DNA of 64,000 nt from Boesenbergia rotunda (taxonomy: Eukaryota > Streptophyta > Magnoliopsida > Zingiberales > Zingiberaceae). Of the stretch, positions 10,600 to 22,559 are shown in pieces; the first letter of the stretch is position 1, and every line of letters starts with the position of its first letter. A program made the translations under genes and the position numbers. The notes below the pieces were generated by a model. It saw only the letters and a list, made by a program, of their open reading frames with translations, was not told the origin of the DNA and made no database searches. Location of the stretch: positions 383,439 through 447,438 of the forward strand of contig JAGFNQ010000878.1 in the NCBI GenBank assembly GCA_024364735.1, written 5' to 3'.

Positions 10600-12116
10600 G
10601 GCTGAGATGATGAAGGTCGGGCAGTCTATTGGGGCTGATATCAAGAAGGCCCAATCGACTGCTGAGGTTGATAACCCGAAGCTCCAGCCGACTGCAGATG
10701 CTGATAGACTGTAGGCTGGTATGCTAGGTATGGCTGTTGATAATACGACCCCGTCCCAGAATACTGAGACGCTGCTGGTGAGGGGTACTCATGCCCAGAC
10801 ATACAATAAATCTGAACTGGTGAAGGATCTGTCTGCTGATGTCCTGACTGCTGCTGTCGGGATGACGTCTGAGTCTGACGACCGCCTCACTGTAGCCTCT
10901 GCTGTCCTGACCGACCTCCCTAGGGAGTAACTACTACAGACTTATATTGAGCCTTCAAGGGACAACCTCGACTCTCATGACCTGGAAGCTTACAATAATA
11001 GCAGATGGGGTGCTCTATAGGACAATTTGGTTTGCTGTGGTCCCTAGATCCACACTGAAAATAATGAGCCCCACCAATAGTAGACTTCCGGGTCTACTGA
11101 GAACCCTGCGACGATCTTGCAGAAAACTGTCCCGACTTTTGGAGTTGAGACTAAGGCTTAGAAGTCTCTTGCATGCTCTGACTCCTACTACTGCGCTTTT
11201 GTCCATCAGTCTGCTGTTTCTACATCTCTGCTGAATCCCGAGCTGACTGTTGTCCTTTCTTTTTATCACCATGCAACTGATGCTGGATCATCTCTATGTG
11301 TAGAGCCTGATCCAGAGCCTCTCGATAAGAAGTCAAAGCCCATCCAGACATACGTAACTGCATATATCCAGCTAGGCCCTGCGTGAACTGTGTCGCCCGC
11401 TCATCCTCTGTAGCCACCAACTGAGAACAAAACTCCGCCAGGCGATTGAATTATGTCTCATACTCCAAAACTGAGTGATCTCCCTGATGAAGAGTAAGAA
11501 ACTCCTGCCGTCGGGTCGTATGAAACACAACATGATAATATTTGCCCTCAAAAGCTTCGCGAAAAGAAACCCAAGAAATTGGTCGTCCATCAATAATAGT
11601 CTTCTGCATGTTCCACCAAGTGATGGTCTGATCTCGAAGGTGATAAGTAGTCAACTCTACCTTCTTTATGTCTGTGAGGGTCATATAGCTGAAGGTGCCC
11701 TCCAATGTCTCCAACCAGGCACAAGCAGCATACGGATCTGGTTCTCCATGGAACAATGTGAAACGACCCTTCACAGACGCTACCAATAACGGAATCCGAG
11801 CTCTATTTTGAATCCAACCCGCTTGGGTAAGGGGTGTCACTGATGGCATTCCAGGGACTACCACTGGTGGCACTAATAGACCTGCCTCTGATGGTACAAC
11901 TGGAATTGCTATCGGATAAGGAGGAGATACTCTCAGTGGTGGAGGTCTCAGCTCACCCAAAGGGTCCTGGTGAGCTAATCCCCGACCAGTCGGCTCCACT
12001 CTGGTGGGCCTCTCAACCCCCTGACTCGTGTCTCCCTCAGCCTCCTCTGGCCTCCCCTGTGATCGTCATCCACGACCACGAGCATGGGGTGGAGACAACT
12101 CAATGCGACGAGGCAT
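10600..12116 (-). pseudogene. Gypsy gag with zinc knuckles, broken
   Basis: Begins with an ATG at 12116-12114 (MPRRIELSPPHARGRG) and meets a TGA within 20 codons where an Arg codon is expected. The retrotransposon-gag core lies at 11999-11450 (ARIPLLVASVKGRFTLFHGE, then LETLEGTFSYMTLTD) and continues in the same sense to about 11220 after a stop. A CCHC knuckle, CYYCKLPGHESRGC, is near 11002-10960, preceded by a damaged one in which the first Cys is replaced. A Gln/Tyr/Pro-rich linker leads to the protease. It would form the capsid; here it is dead. Confidence 0.85.
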
Positions 12117-12343
12117 ACCTGTTAACAACACCAACACACATTACATAGATATAATTTTATCAAAATTTAAAACCAACTTACTTCTTGTTGGCGGGAGAGA
12201 TCTCATTGCTACCAAGTTCCAAAACACAACCATACCGAACCATGTCAAGAAAAAGACTCCGCAAAAATAAACAAATCTATAAAATACAGATTAACCTCAT
12301 AAAATAACTTCGTAAACCCACAGATACCAAAACATCGTAAAAC

Positions 12344-12357
12344 CTGCTCTGATACCA
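12344..12357 (-). other. primer binding site of the Gypsy element
   Basis: TGGTATCAGAGCAG on the minus strand, a few bases inside the 5' LTR end. It is complementary to initiator Met tRNA and sets the element's orientation. Confidence 0.88.
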
Positions 12358-12362
12358 AAAAT

Positions 12363-13260
12363 TGTCAAGCCCCTAGAGGCACATGCTTACTTGAAAATCG
12401 GGCAGCATCTCCCCTGTACGGCGGACAAGTTAGGACAAATAATACATCACTCTCACATAAAAGATGACTCAACCATCATAACTAGAAATAAAAAGGCACA
12501 GCCATGCAGTTTATATCAATATGAATAATAAAGATAAAAAAACTTAACATCGCAAAACATTTAACGTCTTTTAGCAGAAATAAAGCCAAAAGAAAGTCCG
12601 AATACAAAGGAAACTCCAACGAATGACTGACAACAATGGTTTAACCATATGGAAGCCCAGCAGGCGTCAGTATGTAACAGAGCAGGTATGGTACATGATA
12701 CCAATACGCACAAACAACCAAATTACAACGATGTAACAACAAAAAAAATAACAAATACCAGAAAGCAACTAAAAAGCAACGAATATGCAACTAAACTGGT
12801 AGGTAGGGTGTCTCTAATGCCAACTATCCTAGTGGTGTTTAATGAACATTTAAGTACTCACGTACGAGCGGTACTTTACAGAATGGAAAAACAACGAAAG
12901 ACTGTATGGATACGAATTCTCGATTAAACTCGAAGATCAAACAAAGAAAATATGAACAGGCGATATAAAATAACCAACAATAAGGAACAAGGTCAGGTAG
13001 ACCTATTCAAACATAACAAGTCATGCATTTAAGATAAAAAAAAACTACAAGAATACAAAGGAGAAGTATCCGCCTTTTATTATTGAAGTTCGTAAATGAT
13101 GAGGACCTTCCACGATCAACCAAACGAATCCAAATCAAAGTCCTGTATCAAAGATATAGTTTAGCCATTTATAAAATTAATTAATTAGTTAAACCGCATA
13201 CAACCAATAATTAGGATAAGTCCTACTTACAACATTAATTTAATTATATCTTAAACAATG
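12363..13260 (-). repeat. Gypsy 5' LTR, truncated
   Basis: Starts (plus strand) TGTCAAGCCCC and matches 1450-1708 and 2541-2629 with substitutions. About 830 bp present in the 3' LTR is missing after 12620. The other LTR end (TTTAACA type) is not found, so the LTR is cut somewhere near 13260-13300, where MULE-type palindromes begin. Confidence 0.75.
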
Positions 13261-13303
13261 GTTGGTTCCTTCTAAACCCATAACAAGATTAGGACATTAA
13301 GTT

Positions 13304-13375
13304 ATTTCAGGCCCTCGTTGGGCCTAAAATAAAATCATTTCAGGCTCAAAATGAAATCATTTGAAGCCTATATTC
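13304..13375. repeat. TTTCAGGCCC palindrome cluster 1
   Basis: First of five clusters built on TTTCAGGCCC followed closely by its complement GGGCCTGAAA or a variant. This one is short and degenerate (TTTCAGGCCC TCGTT GGGCCTAAAA). The clusters at 16.5, 22.6, 23.4 and 28.4 kb link this edge to the MULE region, and it may mark that region's left border. Confidence 0.7.
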
Positions 13376-13407
13376 TTGATAATAACTAAATATTTTAAAT
13401 GTATCAG

Positions 13408-15885
13408 GTGTACCAGTTGCGTTCACCAGACTAGATGTTGCTTTGTTACTGGGTATAGTGGACCATGGTGTTTCGGTCCCTATTAATTTAACTAAAGCAT
13501 CGGATGACCTCTATCTTACTTCTCAAAAGAAAAACAACCTACCAGAATAAGAATTGAGGAGTTACTTAAATATTATTCAAAAAGTGTTGAATCAAAGGAT
13601 CGATGATATTTTATTAGTGTGTAAACTCTATATTTTGTATATAATTGTTTGTGTTTTATTTTCGTCTAGTATATATAAGGTCCCTCTAGGTCTTGTAGAT
13701 ATAGTAGATGATTATGAGAATCTTGCTAGATTCAACTGGGTGGAAGTTATCCATCAATTTTTGTCTCCACAATTACCTAAGATTGGAGACTTATTTTCAT
13801 CAACTCAGGGATACCAGACCAGCACCAACCTCCCTTACCTAAAGGGATCTGTTGGGCTTTTGGAAGTAAGTAGAATTTTCTTGTTAAATTTTATAATATT
13901 TTACTGTCATTAATGTATTTGGCTGGAAAACTTGGTGTAGGTATGGTTTTTGGAGCATGTACCAATTCAAAAACCATACAATGTATGTTGAAGGACCCCG
14001 AATAAATAAGTGGAGGAATATTCCTTCGCATATTAGTAGGGTGAGGGTCCTTGTCGACCGACTCTCGCCGGAAGAGGTAATTATTCTAAACTGTGATATA
14101 TGTTAGTTTGATATAGAGGCAGTAACATTTGTGTACTTGTTAATTGACAGGTTATTGTAGAAATAATTCCTAACCTACATGAGAACACATTGTTTGAGAA
14201 CCTTGATATCGGTGATGACATTCCATGGCCAATGGAGATATCACAAGGAGATGACACAGAAGATGTAAGGCTATGTGGTGAATGCATTCTTAAAGACAAC
14301 CAAATCAAGGAGCTAACAGAGGAGAATATTTGTTTAAATGAAAGGGTTAAGGAATTACTTTCAATAATTGAAATAAAGGGCATGGAGGCTCAAGAAAGCT
14401 ATCATATAGCCGATCCTCTTTCTGATCTAGTATCTTGTAGAACAAGGAGAGGACGTGACCGAACTCGATATGATTACAGGGATACTCCAATTGACAGTCC
14501 AGTATGGCACCAGCAATTACCAAAGGGGAAGCGGAGCAAGAAACAAATATCAAATGTCATGGACAAGGGAAAAAGGAAAATTAGTGAGGAGGATATGGAT
14601 GAAGCAAGAGAAACCATAACTGTAATGGAAGTCATGTCTGAAGAAGACACAGAGGAGGAAACAAGAAGGACCTCCGAACTATACAAAATGAGGCAACAAG
14701 GCATTGATGTATGTGATTTACTTTCATATAAAATACCTCAATTTTATTGAATTTGGTCATTAATTAGTTTTTTGAAAATGTATCGATGTAGTTTGTGAAG
14801 AAGCATTTTATGAATTCAAAGAAGAAAATTCAAGATAAAGAAGTGGCATACCTGATAAATAAATTGGAGAACCTAAAGTAAGTTATGAAACATATTTTAG
14901 TTAATATATCTTGTTCTTTAATATATAATCTTATCAATTTACTTGGCAGGTTGGCATCTGAATTTATTTGAGAGGATGCATCCTTTCCTTTGAATTTGCA
15001 TTCATTCTTACAAATCCTCAATGGAGAGGTTTTTACAAAAGGCGAGGTAATTGATGCCTTTTGTAAAATTCTATTTAGGGGAGCATCCGCATGTGGTAGG
15101 CCATATAACAAGTCAATATATTGTTCAACCTTCTTCACAGTAAGTGATGTAAATAAATTTACAAGATAGATTGTAGAAGACCTAATATTATGATTTGGCT
15201 ATTAATAATTTTCTGTATGCATTTTTTTAGGCATCAATAAGATCGTCAAGAAAGTTTTTCCTGCAATAAGTGATGCAGATTGATGTGATAGAATAAGGGT
15301 TTAGATATATTTTAATTCCTTTGTGTAGTGATAATACACACTTTCACTTGTTGGCGGTGGATACAGAAGCCATGACATTCAATCATTTAAATTCTCTTGC
15401 TAGTGGTCGTAAATATAAGAATGAATTTGACTAAGCGGTGAGCAACCTTTATTCATATATATGTTAATCAGTTTGTTTAAAACATCATTTATGGTGATAA
15501 TTAAAATCACGATATATTTTACAGGTAAAAGAACTTAAACAATATAGTTGCGAGGAACTTACGGCTATTCATCCATTATCTACAAAGTCATCATCCCTTG
15601 GACAATTAGCCCTCCGTCAGTCAAAAATGTTCCCAACAAAAACATAGGTAAGTAAATGGCGATGAGTTTAAAAATATGAAAGTATTTTATATACCCACTT
15701 ATTGAAATCAAAAATACTCTATTGTTATTTTCAGCGTGGACTGTGCCTTTTTTGTGATGCAATACGTTCGATGTCTCCTATACGATGAGAAGATGGATTT
15801 CAAACAAGGAGACATGAGGAAAATGAGATTTGATCTGACAGTTAATATTCTAAGGGACATGTTTTGTAAAACATAAGACTAAATA
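13408..15885 (+). pseudogene. DUF1985 + ULP1-like cysteine protease gene of MULE type, copy A
   Basis: Spliced gene related to copy B (19455-22320). The N-terminal DUF1985-like region reads LLGIVDHGVSVPINL near 13445, then KLYILYIIVCVLF and LVDIVDDYENLARFNWVEVIHQFL (13620-13790). Next come a linker exon (about 13940-14075, with stops) and a 14190-14750 exon with a charged coiled coil and nuclear-signal-like KGKRSKK. Small exons follow at 14795-14878 and 14950-15135. The C48 (ULP1/SUMO protease) core has THFHLLAVD near 15345, FNHLNSL near 15390 and the Cys box VDCAFFVMQYVRCLL near 15735-15780. The His and Cys of the triad are present, but the usual Asp position reads Asn (LNSL). Such genes are known inside plant Mutator-like elements. 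Stops near 13550, 13990 and 14970 make it a pseudogene. Exon limits are inferred. Confidence 0.75.
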
Positions 15886-16089
15886 TCGATGTATTCTTGT
15901 CAAAAAAATCCTTTGCTGTTGATTGAGCTCTATTTGTATGGAAAATTCTGATTTTGTAGATGTTGTCATATGAATATAATTGATTGTCAAGAAAAAACAA
16001 AACAATTGTGTGATGTTGATTCACCTCCAGTTGCTGCAATATTGTATGTCAACTGATACGGTAAGATAACATAAGTGATAATGATTGGA

Positions 16090-16215
16090 ACTAAGGTTGG
16101 ACACCAGAAATAACATCTCTTTGGTTAACTCTAACTAGTGATATCGAGTATGGACATATCCAAGTATCGAAGGTTCATCAGTGGGTTTCTACCGAAACCC
16201 ACTGATGGACTTACA
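16090..16215 (+). repeat. isolated monomer of the 158-bp satellite
   Basis: Diverged single copy of the satellite unit that follows at 16866. It has TTGGACACCAGAAATAACATC, the CTCTAACTA segment, and a hairpin with arms ATCAGTGGGTTT and AAACCCACTGAT around CTACCG. Confidence 0.75.
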
Positions 16216-16537
16216 ACACTTCTATTGCAACAAAATCTGAAAATATGACTTCATGATCTGCAAGGAATTGAAATTTCTATGCATTTTGTATTTAGGTAGT
16301 ATCCAGATTTTGTCTACGATAAATTTAATAAACTTGTTTGAAGTTTAATAGACTGTAAGATTGTGTTGATAAAATTGAAAAATTAAATAAAATGAGAGGC
16401 TTTTGTCACATCTTGTACATATATATTGAATTTTATTCTATAAATCAATATAATATTTAATGATGATTAAATATTATATAAAATTATTTTAAAATAGGGA
16501 TAAAATCTAGAACCCAAGTAGGGGCTGAAGTAAATTG

Positions 16538-16722
16538 ATTTCAGGCCCAAGGTGGGCCTGAAATCACTTGATTTCAGGCCCACGCTGGGCCTGAGATGAC
16601 TTGATTTCAGACCCACGCTGGGCTTGAAATCACTTGATTTCAGGCCTACGGTGGGCATGAAATATCTTCATTTCAGGCCCAACGAGGGCTTGAAATAACT
16701 TAATTTCAGGCTCACTTTCAGG
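16538..16722. repeat. TTTCAGGCCC palindrome cluster 2
   Basis: Five to six hairpin units of about 36 bp in tandem, arms TTTCAGGCCCA or variants and the complement TGGGCCTGAAA, spaced by TCACTTGAT-like linkers. The arms vary (CAGACCCA, CAGGCCTA), partly with matching changes. Confidence 0.85.
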
Positions 16723-16865
16723 TATAAAAGGCCCTCTAATAATCATAAAACGCCTCTGATATTAGGTCCAAACTTCTTTGACAAATAATATTAATTCACG
16801 CCCAATATTCTTTTACAAATAGTAAAGTGAGTAAAATATATGAAAATCTACATAAAATTTGTAGT

Positions 16866-18440
16866 TGTATAGGTGTATCAGTGGGTTTGGGTGGCCACTG
16901 ATAAACCTACAGAGTTTACTTTTGCAACATATTATATAACCATTAGAAGTTTGGACACCAAAAATACCATCTCCTAGCTCTACTGTAACTATTGATATAG
17001 AGTTTTCAGAAATCCAAGTATCATAGGTCCATCAGTGGGTTTGGGTGGAAACCCACTGATAGACCTATAGAGTTTACTTTTGCAACATAATTTATAACCA
17101 TTAAAAGTTTGGGCACCAAAAATACTATCTCCTAGCTCTACTGTAACTATTGATATAGAGTTTTTAGAAATCCAAGTATCATAGGTCCATGAGTGGGTTT
17201 GGGTGGAAACCCACTGATAGACCTACAGAGTTTACTTTTACAACATAATTTATAATCATTAGAAGTTTGGAAACTAAAAAGACTATCTCCTATCTCTACT
17301 CTAACTATTGATATAGAGTTTTCAGAAATCCAAGTATCATAGGTCCATTAGTGGGTTTGGGTGGAAACCCACTGATAGACCTACAGATTTTCCTTCTGCA
17401 ACATAATGTATAACCATTAGAAGTTTGGACACCAAAAAGACCATCTCCTAGCTCTACTTTAACTATTGATATAGGGTTTCTAGAAATCCAAATATCCTAG
17501 GTCCATCAGTGGGTTTGGGTGGAAACCCACTGATAGGCCTACAGATTTTCCTTTTGCAACATAATGTATAACCATTAGAAGTTTGGACACTAAAAATACC
17601 ATCTCCTAGCTCTACTCTAACTATTGATATAGGGTTTTCAGAAATCCAAATATTCTAGGTCCATCAGTGGGTTTTGGTGGAAATCCACTGATAGGCCTAC
17701 AGATTTTCTTTTTGCAACATAATGTATAACCATTAGAAGTTTGGACACCAAAAATACCATCTCCTAGCTCTACTCTAACTATTGACATAGGGTTTTCAGA
17801 AATCCAAGTATCATAGGTCCATGAGTGGGTTTGGGTGGAAACCCACTGATAGACCTACAGAGTTTACTTTTGCAACATAATTTATAATCATTAGAAGTTT
17901 GGACACTAAAAAGACTATCTCCTATCTCTACTCTAACTATTGATATAGAGTTTTCAGAAATCCAAGTATCATAGGTCCATTAGTGGGTTTGGGTGGAAAC
18001 CCACTGATAGACCTACAGATTTTCCTTCTGCAACATAATGTATAACCATTAGAAGTTTGGACACCAAAAAGACCATCTCCTAGCTCTACTTTAACTATTG
18101 ATATAGGGTTTTTAGAAATCCAAATATCCTAGGTCCATCAGTGGGTTTGGGTGGAAACCCACTGATAGGCCTACAGATTTTCCTTTTGCAACATAATGTA
18201 TAACAATTAGAAGTTTGGACACCAAAAATATCATCTCCTAGCTCTACTCTAACTATTGATATAGGGTTTTTAGAAATCCAAATTCCTAGGTCCATCAGTG
18301 GGTTTGGGTGGAAACCCACTGATAGGCCTACAGATTTTCCTTTTGCATCATAATGTATAACCATTAGAAGTTTGGACACCAAAAATATCATCTCCTAGCT
18401 CTACTCTAACTATTGATATAGGGTTTTCAGAATTTGGCAC
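16866..18440 (+). repeat. 158-bp tandem satellite, ten units, four-unit higher-order repeat
   Basis: The anchor GTGGGTTT recurs at 16881, 17035, 17193, 17351, 17509, 17667, 17825, 17983, 18141 and 18298, a period of 158 bp in most steps. Units 17193 and 17825 share GAGTGGG, units 17351 and 17983 share TAGTGGG with ACCAAAAAGACC, so the array is a 632-bp four-unit repeat present about twice. Nearly every unit holds a hairpin (for example 17033-17058) with perfect 10-bp arms CAGTGGGTTT/AAACCCACTG, extendable to about 19 bp with one mismatch. Noncoding. Confidence 0.92.
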
Positions 18441-18454
18441 AGAAGGAGATTTGT

Positions 18455-18868
18455 ATGATGGACCTAGGATATTTGGATTTCTCAAAACTTATTATCAGTA
18501 GTTAGATGGTATTTTAGCTACAAGATGGTATTTTTGGTTTCCCAACGTAGTCGTAATGATTATCAATTACGTATTGATACAGTATCAGTTGGCACAGAAC
18601 AATGAATCAACAAAGCAGAAATCAGAGGGGCTCAAATGACAGATATTCAAAAAATAGAGGACTTCAGGATTTCAAGACCTGGAATAACATTATTGTGGGT
18701 TTAGAAATCATAGGACTTCAGTACCGATCTTTTCTGCTTACTTTGAATTACACAAGGTGAAATATATCATAATATTAAAATACTTCTTCAAGTCACAACA
18801 TTAACAACAACTAGTATTTTGATAATACTATGGTTGTACAATATACAAAATTTATACATTCATTTTGT
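18455..18868 (+). repeat. duplicated MULE block, copy 1
   Basis: Contains an inverted partial satellite unit (GATGGACCTAGGATATTTGG and AGATGGTATTTTTGGTTT), then about 300 bp without coding signs. The same block recurs in the same orientation at 23745-24147, so the two flank protease copy B. Similarity ends at about 18868, where an LTR-like sequence begins. Confidence 0.85.
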
Positions 18869-18985
18869 AGGATCAGTGCCGTCGATAGAGGGGGGGTGAA
18901 TATCGACCAAAAAACTTCTCGCGAAAACTTCATAGAAAAAATTGTTCATTTGTTCTTAAACAGAGCGTTAGTAAGCGCGAAAAAA
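18869..18985 (-). repeat. possible Copia LTR end fragment next to gap
   Basis: GTCGATAGAGGGGGGGTGAATATCGACC resembles the reversed 3' ends of the Copia LTRs here (GGCTAGAGAGGGGGGGTGAATATAGCC at 61350). It would be the start of a minus-strand LTR, most of which may lie in the N run. Low certainty. Confidence 0.45.
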
Positions 18986-19232
18986 NNNNNNNNNNNNNNN
19001 NNNNNNNNNNNNNNNNNNNNNNNNNNNNNNNNNNNNNNNNNNNNNNNNNNNNNNNNNNNNNNNNNNNNNNNNNNNNNNNNNNNNNNNNNNNNNNNNNNNN
19101 NNNNNNNNNNNNNNNNNNNNNNNNNNNNNNNNNNNNNNNNNNNNNNNNNNNNNNNNNNNNNNNNNNNNNNNNNNNNNNNNNNNNNNNNNNNNNNNNNNNN
19201 NNNNNNNNNNNNNNNNNNNNNNNNNNNNNNNN
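18986..19232. other. assembly gap, 247 N
   Basis: Unknown sequence. A frame reading through it is meaningless. The gap size may be a placeholder. Confidence 0.99.
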
Positions 19233-19454
19233 ATTTGAAGTTCTAGCGTGCTTTCATCAATTGGAGTCGTGTGGGCGACGTCCTCCTCAGCGGACTAGTG
19301 GAAATGTATGTTCTCCCACATTTAGTTTTCCATTTTAGTTTTTGCTTTTGACCTAGGGTTAGCGATACTCTTAACTACCTGACCGAATATGAGGAGGATA
19401 TTTATGAACGAAATCTAAGTGTTATATTTGTTTGTGTCAAATAATTTTTGTTTG

Positions 19455-22320
19455 ATGGTTGCTAAGTTCGGAATGGCGCCAAAAAGATCATCTTCAAAGC
19501 AACCAGCTTCCAAAAAATCGAAGAAACTGCAAGGCCCTGGTGGGAGTAAAAATAAATAGTTGGCACAAGCAAAAAAGAAATTGTTTAGCGACTATACAAG
19601 TTTTGTCAACAGAAGTCGAACTAAACGAATGAACTGGAAAAGTAGTCTTTGTCATTTCCAAAATTTTATTGGTTTAGTTCCACCCACACCAACACAAGAG
19701 CAGTTGCTTCGAGATACACCCTTTTCTTGGGTCTTGGACCTCCCTAATACTTCATGTGTAAGACCCCAGGTTCAGAATATGTTCTATAATTGAGATAAAG
19801 AAGAACAGAGCTTTATATTCCATGGGAAAAATCTGAAATTCACAAAGATTGATATATCACTTATTCTGGGGCTACCTGACAATGGAGAGATAGTACAACT
19901 TGATTTGAACGAGGCGTCCAGCCCACTGTACAAGCAGTATTTTGAAGAGTCAAGTTGTTCTGCCAAGCAGTTGGAGAAACTGATATTGAAGTCTACATCC
20001 AATGACAAGCTATACTGTCAGTTGTATATACTCTATTTTTTTTCTACAGTTTTATGTTGTGGTACTAGTAGCATACTTGTCATTCCTGCCCTGTCACTAA
20101 TTGATTGCGTAGATGATTTTGACAACCTAACAACCTATAATTGGTGCAATGTCATCTACAATTTCATGGCTCCTCAGTTGGATTCCATTGTAAAGGAGGT
20201 TACACTGAGGCATAGACCAAATGTAGGTGATTCAAGCCAAACGGCCAAGGCTCCCTTGCTGAAGGGATTTTCGAATATTTTGGCTGTAAGTTAGAGTACA
20301 TATACCTGCTCATATAAGATATGATGGATATTAATTATAGAATATAATCATGTTGCAGGTATGGTTGAGTGAACACATTAGTATTGCTGCTCCAGAACAT
20401 CCTCATAGATTGCCAAGAATACTTCGGTGGACTTGGCCTAAAGCCTATGTTGAGAGTATTAAGAGGAGGTTAGACCGTGTAGCCACAAATTTAATTAATG
20501 TTAATTTAATACCGGCTGAGTCAGAGCTTGATTTGGTACCTCACTACTCTCCTCCAACTCAACCACTTGAGGTACACTGTGAGGTATTACAGCAGACACC
20601 AGAAGGAAGCCAGGCAGTAGAAGGAAGGCATCAGGCCTTAGAAATGGAAGTCTGCAATCTTTGTATAGAAAAGCAAGAACAAATTGATACCTTACAACAA
20701 CAATTAACTATAGCACTTAAAAGTTTGGAGGATGTTAAAAATGACAGGGCAACAACCATCAGTGACAAGGATCAGACTATTGCTCAGAAGGAAACAATAA
20801 TTGCGGAGAATGAGTCCCAGCTTAAACAAAAAGATGAAATCATTGCTGAAAAGGATACAATAATTCGTGACAAAGATTCCCGGCTTAAAAAACAAGATGA
20901 TCACTACAATAAAATGGCAGCTATAAGAGAAACGATCATACTCCAGTCTAACCAGAGAATCATGAAGCTGCATAAACAATTGGAAAGCAAAGGGTTAGAT
21001 GAAGCTAAGTCAGTTCCCAAAAAAAGGAAAATAACTCAGTTCAGACCAACCTACGAGGCCAAAGGCAAGGGAAAAGAAGTTGTTCAGGATGAGGAAGAGG
21101 ATGAGGATGAGGATGAAGATAAACATGAGGAGGCTCCTGCCCCATCAATGTCACAAACTACAACGCAAACAACAACATCTGCGACCTCAACCCAAACATA
21201 CATATCTGAACAACAGGCAGCAAAAGCAAAAGAAATTCAAAAGGTGAAAAATAAAATCTTGAAGAATGCCAGGGCTTTTTTTAATAAGAATAAAGATGCA
21301 GAGATTGCTGAAACCTTATTAAAGCTTAGTAAATTAAAGTGAGTTAGTTGTTATTGCGATTGCATGAATTTGTAAAACAATTCTAATTATTCTCATTCAT
21401 TAAAAAAATTTATTCGTTCACCTTCTTATTAAGTTGCTTATATTATGTTCATGTAGGTATCAGAATAATCCAGTATGGTCGAATGGGACATTTACATTAG
21501 ATATGCAATTATTTTTGACAATATTTGATTAGAATGACTACACCACCGGGGATTGCATAAACACATACTGGACAATTCTTGTAAATGAAGCAAAATCATG
21601 TAACTCATCATACCACCCCTCCATATTCTGTGGGGTGGGGTTAGATGTAAGTAAATTAGCAAGTGGTTTTGTTGTTTTTTTCTAGGATTTAGTCGACTAA
21701 CACTTCCTTTTTAATAAACATAGGAACTGTTTGAGGTTATTCACGCTGCAGCATTTGAACAAACAATTGCTACTGATACAGAAAAGCCAATTAGATATAT
21801 CATCTGTCCTCTAAATAATGCAGATGATCATTGTCATCTAATGATTATTGGCCTCGAGGAAGGTAGTATCCATCATTATAATTCTCTCGACGCCACAGAA
21901 AGGTACATTGCCAAATTTGAAAAAACTGTAAGTTTTCTATTTCATATATATACCTGTACAAAAAATTTGAATGCAATATAATTGTTACTAATGTAATATC
22001 TGTGTAGGTGGCATTTTTCAAAAATTTGAACTAGTCATATTACAAGATATGGAATAAAGGATTGCCTTCCATATCGGGGACAGACTTTAATAAAATTGTA
22101 GTAGAAGGACCCACCCAAAGCAGATCGTAAGATGATGTTTTTTTGGTTAAACATAACAATTCATTTCATGGTTGGATTTATAAGATGAGAACAATAAGAA
22201 TATTGGTTTTTTCATGTTGGATTGTGCTTTTTTCATTATGTAATATGCTGAAAGTCTGGTCTTTCAAAGATCTACAGAGTTTAGCCAAAAACACATGAAA
22301 GCTTGTCGATTTCAGGTGGG
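19455..22320 (+). pseudogene. DUF1985 + ULP1-like cysteine protease gene of MULE type, copy B
   Basis: Better-preserved relative of copy A. It starts with the ATG at 19455 or 19473 (MAPKRSSSKQPASKKSKK, a basic, nuclear-signal-like N terminus) and meets a TAG at 19557. The DUF1985-like domain runs from about 19800 to 20294 (DISLILGLPDNGEIVQLDL, then LIDCVDDFDNLTTYNWCNVI). The next exon (20350-21341) is a long coiled coil with KDxTIAxKE-type heptads, a basic patch (PKKRKI) and an acidic run. C48 core: an exon at 21458-21651 with one TAG, an exon at 21723-21927 holding the catalytic His (21834-21836) and YNSLDA with Asn at 21880-21882 in the usual Asp place, and a Cys box DCAFF (Cys codon 22223-22225) followed by TAA. 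GT/AG borders match those of copy A. The role would be desumoylation-type proteolysis; here a pseudogene. Confidence 0.78.
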
Positions 22321-22559
22321 ATATAAAATAATGAGAGATAAGTTCTGGAAGATAAATCTGTAAATATTGCTTTTGTTCATACAATGCATTTCTAAGTGTC
22401 ATGACAAACATTGTATATTTGTACAATGAATGTAATCCTTTTGAAATCAATGAAACATTGCTTTCGATCCTTGTTTTTGTGTAATATATAAGCAATAATC
22501 TGTAATTGTTGTCGATACCATCAGTTATATTGAACCTTGCTTTTGCTGTAATCATTTGA

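Larger units (their letters stand above)
1450..13260 (-). mobile_element. Ty3/Gypsy chromovirus, Tekay/Del-like, degenerate, with nested Copia
   Basis: Minus-strand LTR retrotransposon. Order in element sense: truncated 5' LTR (about 13260-12363), initiator-Met primer binding site (12357-12344), gag (from 12116), protease, RT, RNase H, integrase with a chromodomain-type C terminus (ending 7125), polypurine tract (6971-6963), 3' LTR (6962-1450). The 3' LTR holds a Copia insertion at 2630. The LTR copies match at 1450-1708 and 12363-12620 and again at 2541-2629 and 12633-12720; about 830 bp between these blocks is absent from the 5' LTR copy. Many stop codons and frameshifts show an old, dead copy. 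The C-terminal tail ending in YPHLF is typical of Tekay-type chromoviruses. The right boundary is approximate. Confidence 0.85.

Noticed and set aside
18830..19246. 138-residue open frame across the N run
   Set aside because: Most of it is unknown bases; no known residues support a protein.
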